Shown here piece after piece: positions 23,360-32,929 of a stretch of 64,000 nt of DNA. The number at the start of each line of letters is the position of its first letter. Position 1 is the stretch's first letter. Source of the DNA: Parus major (Eukaryota > Chordata > Aves > Passeriformes > Paridae). Where the stretch lies: assembly GCF_001522545.3 (NCBI RefSeq), contig NC_031777.1, positions 1,745,605 through 1,809,604 on the forward strand, given 5' to 3'. The notes below the pieces were generated by a model. That model searched no databases. It was not told the origin of the DNA and worked only from the letters and a program-made list of their open reading frames with translations. The position numbers were made by a program, and so were the translations under genes.

Positions 23360-23520
23360 GGAAGAGTTTGTCAAGATCCCATCGCAGGCGAACAATAACA
23401 CAGAAACACGGCTTTGAGGGGGAGACAATTTATCAAGCTGACCACAGACGTCTCCCTCGTTTTTTCTTTAATAAATCCAGCCTAGCTCTTGGCTGTGCTC
23501 AGTATCTTGTCATTGCTTTC
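23360..23520. promoter_or_regulatory. Candidate conserved non-coding element
   Basis: A short repeat-free block with CpG-containing words ('cgcaggcgaacaataacac', 'cagacgtctccctcg') next to AT-rich words. AGACGTCT is a palindromic CRE-like core. Inferred regulatory, not proven. Confidence 0.25.
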
Positions 23521-23620
23521 GTCTCTGCTCAGGAATGCCTCCCACCTGCGGGCTTCAGGCCCTTTGCAACCCTGAAGCCATTTATTTCCTCCAACATTTC
23601 TCCATAAAGAAACCCAGACT

Positions 23621-23680
23621 TTATCCCCATGGAGAGGAGGGAAACTGAGGCACAGCAAAGTGAGCTTCCTGGCCCTAGGC
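23621..23680 (-). mobile_element. Ancient MIR fragment, antisense
   Basis: The plus strand contains the reverse complement of the MIR 3' region: 'tatccccat', then 'ggaaactgaggcacag' and then a 'gtgagcttcctggccc' stretch at the position of the conserved 'gtgacttgcccaag'. Diverged and short, as expected of an element that predates birds. Confidence 0.65.
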
Positions 23681-24149
23681 TGGGGAAGGGGACAGGAATA
23701 CCTGCTCATTTGGGATGGGCTGATTTGTACTGGACATTTCTTCATCTGCACAAGGAGCATCAGGAGGCTCTCACGAACGAGCTGTTTAGGAATTACTTGG
23801 ATGCTCTTTGCCATCAGATTTTAATCACCAGGAGTGCCTTCCTTGTGGGACTCGATGGGGCTGTTCAGGCAGCCAGCCAAGCTCCTGAGAGCCAGGCTTC
23901 ATCTAAATACATGCACTGGTTATTTTTAATAATGGTGGGCAGACACCAGCTTGGCTCCCATCTCATCTCCACCTCCCATCGCCAGCACAGCGTTTCTGTC
24001 TCCATTTCCACATCCCTGAGTGCAATGGGGAGCTCCAGGCTCAAAACCCTTCTCCAGCCCTTGGAGATGCTCCTGGGAAGAGCCACATGTAGGTGGCCCT
24101 TTGAGGTCCGAGGGGAAGGTTCCGTTCAGGCTGCCAGCTTTTGGGAGCA

Positions 24150-24440
24150 CCAGGTATCAGCGCCGTGAGGCTGCCGGCAGACACGGTTGCCTGGGCTAAT
24201 TTCACGCCCATCCTCTTCCCTCTCTGTGAAATTCCAGGCAGGCCTTCCACTTTGGCTGACATTCAAAACTGTCACCTCTCTGCAGACATTAACTTGGAGG
24301 CCTCTGTCATCCCTCACATTAAAATGCTATCACGGGGAGTCAGCACAGCTCGGCTCAGCCAGCTAAGGGGCTGGCTCTGGCCACGCCGCGGGGACAGCCG
24401 ATTCACGCTTGACATCCGTGGTCAATTTGACAGTGATGGA
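24150..24440. promoter_or_regulatory. Candidate conserved non-coding element
   Basis: About 290 bases free of repeats, with scattered CpG ('tcagcgccgtgagg', 'ggccacgccgcgggg', 'gattcacgcttgac') retained among AT-rich words such as CACATTAAAATGC and GGTCAATTTGACAG. Retained CpGs in a non-island context hint at selection. A short inverted word pair GTCAA/TTGAC lies at about 24421-24431. No coding content recognised. Confidence 0.35.
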
Positions 24441-24469
24441 CATGCTACTTAGGAGTCATTTGCTGATCT

Positions 24470-27397
24470 CGTTTCCCCAGGTGGGAGGTCGTGCCACGGA
24501 GCTGCCTTCCCTGGGGAGGAGGAGTGGTGATGCTCTCCAGCCTGTCCAGGAGCAGACACACACAGATGGGCTGCTGCCCTGTCTGCTTGCTGAGCAGGAG
24601 ACAACCTGCAGAGCCTGCTGTGAACCCAAAATGCAGCTGCCCCTTCTGCCACACACAGAGGTGTCTTTGCTCACAGACAAGCACCTCACCTCCCAGAAAA
24701 GTTGTGTATGTTTGTGTGGACATTCCCCACGTCCTTGCTGAGGTGTGTGCTCCTGGGATACCAGGATACCTGGGATCTCTCAGTCTTCTCAACAACTTCT
24801 TGTGTTTTCTGAACCACACGTGCTGTGAAAGGCACGAGAGATGCTGTCAAGCCAAGACACACCTTTGCCCAGAGAGAGGGCCTGGTCATCATACCCTGAC
24901 CCTCCTCATAGCAAGGGGAGGCAGGGGTGTGATGCTCATTAAGCTCTAAATTGCTATTTAATGGGCACATCATCATCCTCCTTGTTCCAGGCCTTGTTCC
25001 TGTCTGGAGGTGCCCACTCTGCCACTGCACTCCCCTCTGAGCAGACAGTGATCACAGTCACAGCCTCGGGAGAGCAGTGCTCCAAAAAGGAGTGGGGTTT
25101 TTAAACCCTCACCTTCCCCAGGAGCCCCTGGCATCACCACTGGTGGGCCCAGCCCTGGGATGGGTCGTCATGACATATTGTTGACTTCAGAGCATTGGGT
25201 CCTTCGGCATCCAAGGGCCTCATTTCCACACAGTCAGGGCAGCAGACTCAGCAGATGCTTAACCCAAGCTCAACCACTCCCCCCTGTTGCCTGAAGGCCT
25301 CCCAGCACCTGATGCCCAAGCACATTCCTACCATAGCTCTGTTCCCAGCAGCTCAGGGACAGTGACAGTCTCCAGTACCTCTCTAAATCTTTACAAACAA
25401 AGCCCACCTGCAGCTCAGCAGCTCCAAACCAGCTTGGTCATTCTGGTGCAAAAATTCCGATGAAACCGTGCTGGGTTAAACTAAACTGAAATACACAGGG
25501 AACTAGGTAAAGGTGAATTGAAAATAAAAGTTTCCATATAGGCATGAAGCCACCAGGGTTGTGGTTTCCTGCATCTTTATACCGCTATCAAAGCACCTTT
25601 TATTTTTTATTTTTTTTTAAATGTACAGAGGAATTTACAGTCTAATCACCTAAAAACTCCCTTCCACTTCTTATTGCCCCAGCACAGTGTCATTGGTAAC
25701 ACACTCAAATCCTAGGGCTGCAGAAGATAATTAGGGCAGGGGAACTCGGCCAGCTACTACTGGGAGCCACTTCCCAGCCTTTCCCAGTTTTGGGAAGCCT
25801 GAGTTGAGCCCTGTCCTAAACACCCTGTAAAACAGATGTCTTCTGCAGCATGCCCAGAAGGCCTTCCCCAAAACCAGGCACTTTTGGATCAGACAAAGGG
25901 AGAAAATTCCAGCATCCTCCGGCCCTTGCGGCGAACATGGCTCCTTTGAGAGTGGAGCTTGGAGAGTGCCTGTCCCCACAGCTGTGGCTGCCTGGCTCTG
26001 GGACAGTGGCACACTATTTCTGTCACCGATGCCACCTGTCTCTGATGAAGGAGACTGAGGAGATCCATTCCCCCCAGAGATGCCCACAGGGTTGATCCAA
26101 GCCCTCCAAGACTTTCTTTCTTTCTCGAAGGTGACCGAGCACCAAGGGCACAGCAGCCACCTCCTTACCCAGGGTGGTTTGGTGTGTTCCCTGGTCTCCT
26201 GTCAGCAGAGCTGGGTGGGAAGGGACCCACTGATGGACAAGTCACAGACCTGACACCTTCCCAGGCAAAGCCCCAGGCCCTGACACTGCTACTGCTCCGT
26301 GGCTCTGGGACAGCCTGCCTCTGCTCCTCCACCCCCATCCCCGTCCCCATCCCAGGCAGGACAGGACCACACTCGCCTCCTTTTCAGTCCTTTTATGGGG
26401 AGGATCATTTTATAGCAGGGTCTGGTAGAGTACTCAGCTTTCCCTTCCAGACTCCAGCAGAAAGAACTTGACCTGTGTCCTCGGACCCTCTTAGTCATCG
26501 GGCTGAGCCGCCTCTCCCCTCCTCCCACCACCCTCCTCTTTTATGGAGTAGCAGCAGCAGCAGAGCATGGGGTGAGAAGTCAAGGGAAGGACAACTTGAC
26601 TGATGGAGCTCAGGTTGTGGGGTCAGCGCAAGGCGTCGTGATCTGGGCTCAGACAGAGCCATTTCCTCTGTGATTTTATCCGCTGTGATTTTTATCTTTC
26701 GTCTGTTCACACGTCATGCCACCTGGACATAATACAGAGCAAGCTGAGAGCTCGGCTCCACACTTAACCCCTTCCCTGCTTCCCAGGAAAGCGGGAGGCC
26801 CCGGGCATGGCTCAATTCTGCGCTTGTGGCTTTGCCTGGCAACAAGGGGCTTTTCTTTACGGGCCCTTTTTATTGCCTGGAACATCTGTAAGTGGCAGGT
26901 TTATCCTTCTCTGCTGACCCCATGAACCACATTATGATTTACCCACAAATTTCACATTCTCGACAGCATTCATGAGATGAGATTTTTGGTATTTGTTTTA
27001 GGAGACACACGCCGGTTTTGGTTCCCACTCCAAGCCATGTGAGCACAGCCCTGGTAGTTCACAGCACGGGCTCCTCAAGTGATAGCACAGACATGAAAGG
27101 CAGGCAGGAACAATTTCCTCTTGCTGCACCAAAGATGTTCAGCCTTAGCAGCTGCTTACACAGGGCTGGAGTAATGAAGACCAGCCCTCTGCTCCAAAGA
27201 GCCCAAAGCAAACCCGTGGGCAGAATTAGGTGGTGTTTGACATGAGCACAGGTGTTCAGGCCAAGCTACACCGAGTCAGACCAAGAGGAAAGAACATTTT
27301 GAAGGCCTACAGGGGAAACTGGCAATAATCCCCCTACCAAAGTCTCAGCCGTTGAACATGTCAGATCTAAAACTCTTCAAAAGGCAGATGGAAACCA
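24470..27397. other. Non-coding unique sequence
   Basis: No gene is supported. The frame of 152 codons at 24491-24949 has no recognisable content and is overlapped by minus-strand frames of similar length. A short CAG repeat lies at 26550-26563. No transposable element recognised. Confidence 0.5.
26550..26563. repeat. Short (AGC)n trinucleotide run
   Basis: Four tandem GCA/CAG units. Too short to be highly unstable. Confidence 0.8.
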
Positions 27398-27486
27398 TCA
27401 CCCCCATTCCGTAGGTGAGGAGCAGCACGAAGAAGGAAGCAGAAGAAAGGAGTATTAAATCCATGACCTGTCCCAAAGCTGTAGCA
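27398..27486 (-). mobile_element. Possible ancient MIR fragment, antisense
   Basis: Plus-strand order 'cccccattccgtaggtgagg' then 'atgacctgtcccaaagctg' parallels the reverse complement of MIR (ccccattttacagatgagg ... gtgacttgcccaaggtc). Divergence is high and the middle part is purine-rich and unalignable by eye. Confidence 0.45.
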
Positions 27487-27499
27487 TATGATACCTCAC

Positions 27500-28130
27500 T
27501 ATTCCATCACCAGATATCAGCTGGGTGAGAGCCCAAGCACCTTCACATGACATCCACTGACCTTCCTCTCAGGTCCACGGAGCATCAAATCCCATGGTCC
27601 AAACAGGATGCAGCTCAGCAGGGATCACGTGGGATCCCTGCTGAGGAAGCTGCAGGAAGCCTGGTGACCCCACAACACACGAGCCACCCTTCTCCTCCAG
27701 ACAGGGCTCACCTTCCCAGCCTTTCCTGGCTCCTCCAAAGAGCAGAGGGCTGGCTCCCACATCCGTCTAATTCTGCTGCCATAAATTACCACCGGATGGG
27801 ACAAAAGTAGAAACTGCTTTGAGTGGGGGATATTTTAAGTTGTTTATGGGTTTTGGGTTTTTTCGTTGTGGTTTGGTGGGGTTTTTTCCCCAAGTTTCCT
27901 TATTTTTCTCCCTTTCTTGCTCCTGATATGATAACAGGAGAGGCAGATCAACGACAGGGAGTTTCCATCTAGAAGGTCTGGGGGAAAATATGAAATGCAG
28001 CCAGCCACTAAAGCTGGACAGGCCTTAAGGTTATTTTTATTTTTAAGTTCTGGCTTCTTAAAACCAGTGAGCTCACTTTTTGAATTAGGCAAAAGGATAT
28101 GGATAAAACAACACGTCCTCAAATAAAACC
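27500..28130. other. Non-coding sequence with G/T-rich tract
   Basis: No gene is supported. A G/T-rich low-complexity tract occupies about 27830-27900. The remainder is unremarkable. Confidence 0.5.
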
Positions 28131-28400
28131 CTGCCGGCCTTTACGTGTGTTTGCCAACTAAGCAATTTATGGGTGGCAAGGTGCAATATTTTTAATGGCA
28201 CTTTCACACCAAGTTAAAGCATCTTAGAAGGAACTCTAACCAGTCACAGTTCTGGTTCTCTTTCAGGAGCACTGTGGTAGAGGACAGGGGTGACTTGGTT
28301 TTCCAATAAACTATGTACAAAGAACACATGAATTTTGAAAGTTGCATAATGCTCATGCAGAAAGTCAGGTCTCTTTTGACATTAATTAATTTGGGACAGT
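28130..28400. promoter_or_regulatory. Candidate conserved non-coding element
   Basis: Words such as CAACTAAGCAATTTATGGG, GCAATATTTTTAATGG and 'ttgacattaattaatttggg' in about 270 bases without simple repeats. TTAATTAA cores are typical homeodomain/LIM-type sites. Regulatory role inferred from composition. Confidence 0.3.
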
Positions 28401-29500
28401 CCCTATGTCAAAGCCAGGTAGACACAGTGGAAAAGGTCTGCCCATAAATGCCCAGCATTCACTCCCAAAACATCTGCTCTTGACCACTATCAGGAGGAGT
28501 TTGCTATATCAGGAATGATCCGTCTAATTTGGCAGTTCTGATTTTTCTTACAGGCACAGAGAGCCAGGCACACAACTGACTACAAGAGAAATGGGCCCAC
28601 TTGGCTGCAGCTCAGCGTGCACCCCGTGGAGCATCAGCTCTGTGAGACAGGGAATTTGTGCCCCATGTCTCCACTCCACACAGCACAGGGCGACTTGACA
28701 GCTCCACCAACTTTGCACATATCCAGGAGTGTGGAACTCAGCTCTGGAATAACTAGTAGTAGAAGCTTTACCCCACACCAAACTTCACACAAACCCCAGT
28801 TTGCCACAAAACAAAAAGAACTCTTTGCCCCTGTGTGGAAAGCTGAATGCACAAAGAAGTTTGGTGTTGTCACACCTACTCCAACACTGTCCTCAGGCAA
28901 TTCCCCTTGGCATCTCCCCTTCCTTTTAACAGTTGGCATCAATCACCCACTCTCTGGCTGTGCCCTTGTAGCACATCCCCAGAGACAGAAAGGCTCCTGC
29001 CACTCTGCCCTAGTGAGGACACAGATAGCTGATGTCACTTGTGGCTGTTCAAACAACCTGCATTCAAAATGTCCATCCCCACACCTGCTCCTCTCCACAC
29101 ACCCACAGAAAAACACCCCCAAAAAAAACCCAGATCACAAGAACAGTTACAGCCACTCCCCCACCCACCACTTCTTCCTAAAATGACCTTTCTGGATGTT
29201 TAAGATCTCTGGGTTTCCAAGACATCCACAGAAACCAAATCCAGGTTTTCGAGGGAAGATTCACGCTGTGCCACCAGGCTGGAGGTAGCAAACGCTGCTC
29301 TGCCTGTGTGTGTGGACAACACCCCCACAGAGAACAGGCAGTGAAGCCAACCCCAGACCATCAGACCATCGCTCTTCCCAGCAAGCTGCCAAGGGAGCCC
29401 TCCAGCCACATAAATTTTGGGGTGCCCTTGCTCTGTGGTCAGCCCCAGCCAAAGACATCTTATCGCCGGCCGTTTCCCCATGCGGCACAAATTCATGTCC
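28400..29500. other. Non-coding unique sequence
   Basis: No gene is supported. A plus-strand frame of 189 codons (28617-29186) shows no domain and ends in Lys/His/Pro-rich low-complexity sequence caused by A- and C-rich DNA; I reject it as coding. Confidence 0.5.
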
Positions 29501-29880
29501 CTATCATTAAAGAGACACATGGTTTATTTACTCATTACCATATCCAGCTGTTGGCTTTCCTTCTCCCCATATTTCAGGGTAAGTAGTGATTTGACATAAA
29601 TAATACCCCATTCAGCTATGGCCTGAAAGATATTGTAAATATAAAAAAAAAAAAAAAGTCTTTGGCTACAATAGCTCTTTCCAAGTGCTCCGTCCAAATC
29701 CTTCTTAGTATGGGAGTGGGGGGAGGTTGGGAAAGAGAAAACCCAACGCCATTACCTAAATAGCCCCATTAAAAATGAGCCCAGAGTGAGTTACAGCTTT
29801 ATTAAACAGATGACATTACATCAGGAATGATGAATCATAATGTTTCTTTTCGGGATTACAATGCTATACGACCTCTTCAG
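29500..29880. promoter_or_regulatory. Candidate conserved non-coding element(s)
   Basis: Two AT-rich enhancer-like blocks flank a poly-A run at 29643-29657. The left block has TTTATTTACTCATTACC and 'gatttgacataaataat' words; the right (29760-29880) has GATGACATTACATCAGG and 'gatgaatcataatg' words plus isolated CpG. Inferred regulatory. Confidence 0.3.
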
Positions 29881-30242
29881 CTGGAATTGTTTGCCTCTTA
29901 TTCCCAGCCACCACCAGGTGTGGTGGCCCCTGTCCCCATCACATCAGTGCCAGCCCTGTAGGCATCTCATCCCTAAAGGCTCACAAACTGTCACGGGGAA
30001 AAGGATGGAGGAGGACAATCCCTTCAGGAAGTCCGAAGGGGATCCTGGTTTTTGTTCCCAGCCCTGGATGAGCAGGGATAACTTCTCAGGAAAGCACAAG
30101 ATGTTTCTCCACGTTTGCAGGCAGGAGGGGGTTTGTATTCTCAGGCTCTCCCTCTTGCCTTGGTCTCTCCTGCGTCAGAGTTGAGCAGGGTGAAGCAACA
30201 AGAGGGATCAGTGGTGGGGACCAGATTCCAGGGCTGTGCAGC

Positions 30243-30733
30243 TGTGCTGCTTTCAGCTGGGGTAGAGTTTTTGTTTCACAGTGGCTGGTGCAGGGCTGTG
30301 TTTCGGATCTGTGCTGAACATAGAGATGTTTTCATTGTGGCTGGGCAGGGCTGGCACAGAGCTGAGGTCTTTTCTGCTTTTCGTATGGCCACCATTGATA
30401 TGGTGAGGGGGCTGGGAGGAGGGCCCAGACAAGTGACCCCAAGTGACCAAAGGGATGCTCCAGACCATGTGAGATCATGCTCAGTATATAAGGTGGTGGA
30501 AAGGTGTTTTTAGTCTCTGTTTTTACTTCTCATTATCCTGCTCTGATTTTATTAGCAACAAATCCAATGAATATCTCTAATTCGAGTCTGGGATGGTATT
30601 TGGCGAGTGACCTTAACCAGACCTTAACTCATGAACCCTTTGCTGTATTTTCTCTCCCCCATCCAGTTGCAAAGGGGAGTGAGAGAGAGGCTTTGGTGGG
30701 TGTCTGGCACCCACCCAGGGTCAGCCCACCACA
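30243..30733 (+). mobile_element. Solo LTR of an avian endogenous retrovirus
   Basis: The 491-bp element begins TGTGCTGC and ends CCACCACA. Flanking 5-base words GCAGC (30238-30242) and GCATC (30734-30738) form a duplication with one mismatch. A TATA box TATATAAG at 30485-30492 gives the plus orientation and predicts transcription from about 30515. The polyadenylation signal is degraded. The first half is clearly related to the minus-strand LTR at 57693-58216, whereas the middle (30515-30620) is not. No internal retroviral sequence is next to it, so it is a solo LTR. Boundaries are likely but not certain. Confidence 0.75.
30485..30492 (+). promoter_or_regulatory. LTR TATA box
   Basis: TATATAAG inside the LTR, after the U3-type sequence 'ccatgtgagatcatgctcag'. 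It occupies the same place as the TATA of the related LTR at 57693-58216. It could still drive a short non-coding transcript rightwards towards the tetranucleotide array. Confidence 0.5.
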
Positions 30734-31044
30734 GCATCCCAAGGCTTTTAATACCCAATTAATTTTTCTAATTCCCTTCCAAGCTGAGGACCGCACTGGG
30801 GCATGCAGCAGGGATTTCAGGAACAACAGAAGTATGGGAAATTGCACAGTGCAAGATGACTGGGACCACACAGGGTACAGCAAAAGGCTGTAAGGAAAAG
30901 GACTATGGACTGCAGCTGGTACAGCCCTGCTCTGCTGGCTCCCCCACCAGAACAGCAGATCCCTACTCCCAAAACATCACCCATCAAACTGCCTGCTCAC
31001 TGCCTCTGTCCTTTGCACTGGTCTTCATCAGTTCCTTCAGTCCG

Positions 31045-31187
31045 TCCATCCATCCATCCATCCATTCTCCATCATCCATCATCCATCCATCCATCATCCA
31101 TCCATCCATCATCCATCCATCATCTATCCATCATCCATCCATCATCCCTCATCCATCCATCCATCCTCCATCATCCATCCAACCATC
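31045..31187. repeat. (ATCC)n tetranucleotide array, left part
   Basis: Tandem ATCC/CATC units with interspersed 7-base variants (ATCATCC). The array runs directly into an N gap, so its true length is unknown. Frames through it read as Ser-Ile-His-Pro repeats and are not proteins. Confidence 0.95.
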
Positions 31188-32038
31188 NNNNNNNNNNNNN
31201 NNNNNNNNNNNNNNNNNNNNNNNNNNNNNNNNNNNNNNNNNNNNNNNNNNNNNNNNNNNNNNNNNNNNNNNNNNNNNNNNNNNNNNNNNNNNNNNNNNNN
31301 NNNNNNNNNNNNNNNNNNNNNNNNNNNNNNNNNNNNNNNNNNNNNNNNNNNNNNNNNNNNNNNNNNNNNNNNNNNNNNNNNNNNNNNNNNNNNNNNNNNN
31401 NNNNNNNNNNNNNNNNNNNNNNNNNNNNNNNNNNNNNNNNNNNNNNNNNNNNNNNNNNNNNNNNNNNNNNNNNNNNNNNNNNNNNNNNNNNNNNNNNNNN
31501 NNNNNNNNNNNNNNNNNNNNNNNNNNNNNNNNNNNNNNNNNNNNNNNNNNNNNNNNNNNNNNNNNNNNNNNNNNNNNNNNNNNNNNNNNNNNNNNNNNNN
31601 NNNNNNNNNNNNNNNNNNNNNNNNNNNNNNNNNNNNNNNNNNNNNNNNNNNNNNNNNNNNNNNNNNNNNNNNNNNNNNNNNNNNNNNNNNNNNNNNNNNN
31701 NNNNNNNNNNNNNNNNNNNNNNNNNNNNNNNNNNNNNNNNNNNNNNNNNNNNNNNNNNNNNNNNNNNNNNNNNNNNNNNNNNNNNNNNNNNNNNNNNNNN
31801 NNNNNNNNNNNNNNNNNNNNNNNNNNNNNNNNNNNNNNNNNNNNNNNNNNNNNNNNNNNNNNNNNNNNNNNNNNNNNNNNNNNNNNNNNNNNNNNNNNNN
31901 NNNNNNNNNNNNNNNNNNNNNNNNNNNNNNNNNNNNNNNNNNNNNNNNNNNNNNNNNNNNNNNNNNNNNNNNNNNNNNNNNNNNNNNNNNNNNNNNNNNN
32001 NNNNNNNNNNNNNNNNNNNNNNNNNNNNNNNNNNNNNN
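31188..32038. other. Assembly gap (851 N)
   Basis: A run of N flanked on both sides by the same ATCC-type array, so the missing sequence is most likely more of that array. Any open frame crossing it is an artefact. Confidence 0.98.
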
Positions 32039-32111
32039 CATCAATCCATCCACCCATCCATCCATCCATCCATCCATCCATCATCCATCCATCCATCCAT
32101 CCATCCATCCA
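32039..32111. repeat. (ATCC)n tetranucleotide array, right part
   Basis: Continuation of the array in the same phase and strand as the left part, ending at about 32111. This side is more regular, with long uninterrupted ATCC runs. Confidence 0.95.
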
Positions 32112-32302
32112 CCTCTTCCCCTGTGCCTTTAGATCCACATTGTCCCCAGTGCAGGTAACACACATGGATCACAGAGAAGATCCCCTCTGAAGATGAACTC
32201 TCTCCCCTGTGTCGGTCCTTGCAGGATTGGTGGAGGCAGCCATTAAGAAGAAACCCAGCATTCCCAGTGGGCAGCAGCACGGCCCAAAGCCACCATGTGA
32301 AA

Positions 32303-32329
32303 CATTTTGCACATTTTGCACATTTTGCT
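32303..32329. repeat. 9-bp tandem repeat, three copies
   Basis: The unit ACATTTTGC occurs three times in tandem without a mismatch. It is too short for a minisatellite and may be a recent replication slippage. Confidence 0.9.
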
Positions 32330-32379
32330 CCTCTCATCCTTCTCCCAGTGTTTGCCTGCCACCTATAAATAACCAGGAG

Positions 32380-32660
32380 AGCATGACATCCCAACTCCCA
32401 GATAAAGCAGCGCCGCGCCGCAGCCCCGCGCGAGCCAACAGCTTCTATTTTTACATCTTTGGTGAGAACCACGTGGCAGCTTTCGACAACACACACAAGG
32501 GGGGGTGGAAAAAAAGCCCCAGCACTCAGATCTCCACTCCCCCTCCACCTTCTGCTCAGGCAGACCTCAGACAAGCGCCCGGCAGCCCCATCTGCTCGTC
32601 ACCTGCTGGCATTTGGGTAGCAGCTACGTCAAACGCCCGGCTCGCGTTCTCACATGTAGG
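32380..32660. promoter_or_regulatory. Candidate regulatory element with CpG-rich patch
   Basis: A CpG-rich word (32410-32435) is followed by a MEF2-like word CTATTTTTA (about 32446), a CACGTGG E-box-like site (about 32471) and a TACGTCA CRE-like site (about 32624). Such a set in 280 bases suggests an enhancer or minor promoter. The evidence is composition only. Confidence 0.3.
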
Positions 32661-32785
32661 AGTTTGCTGTCTGAGTGATGAGGCTGTCTGTGCTCCCATT
32701 GTGCTTTGCCATCCAGAGGGTTTTTTGGGAGCATTTAACAAAATGCTGTATGCCAGTAGCTGTCTTATGTAAGCTGTCAACCTCC

Positions 32786-32845
32786 TTGCCCCCATTTTAC
32801 AGACTGGGGAACTGAGAGAAAGAAGAGATACCTGTGACTTCCTGC
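32786..32845 (-). mobile_element. Ancient MIR fragment, antisense
   Basis: Plus-strand 'ccccattttacagactgggg' and 'aactgagag', followed by 'ctgtgacttcctgc', match the reverse complement of the conserved MIR 3' section in the correct order. This is the clearest of the antisense MIR pieces in the window. Confidence 0.7.
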
Positions 32846-32929
32846 ATCCCCAACCCTCTAGCCCTCTGCCCTCCAAAAACTCCCTCCTTCTTCTCTGGCT
32901 GTTCTTCCTCTGTCCACTCATTTCCACAA

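Noticed and set aside
30856..32190. Open frames of 300-440 codons with Ser-Ile-His-Pro repeats
   Set aside because: They pass through 851 N and read an ATCC tetranucleotide repeat; no real protein.
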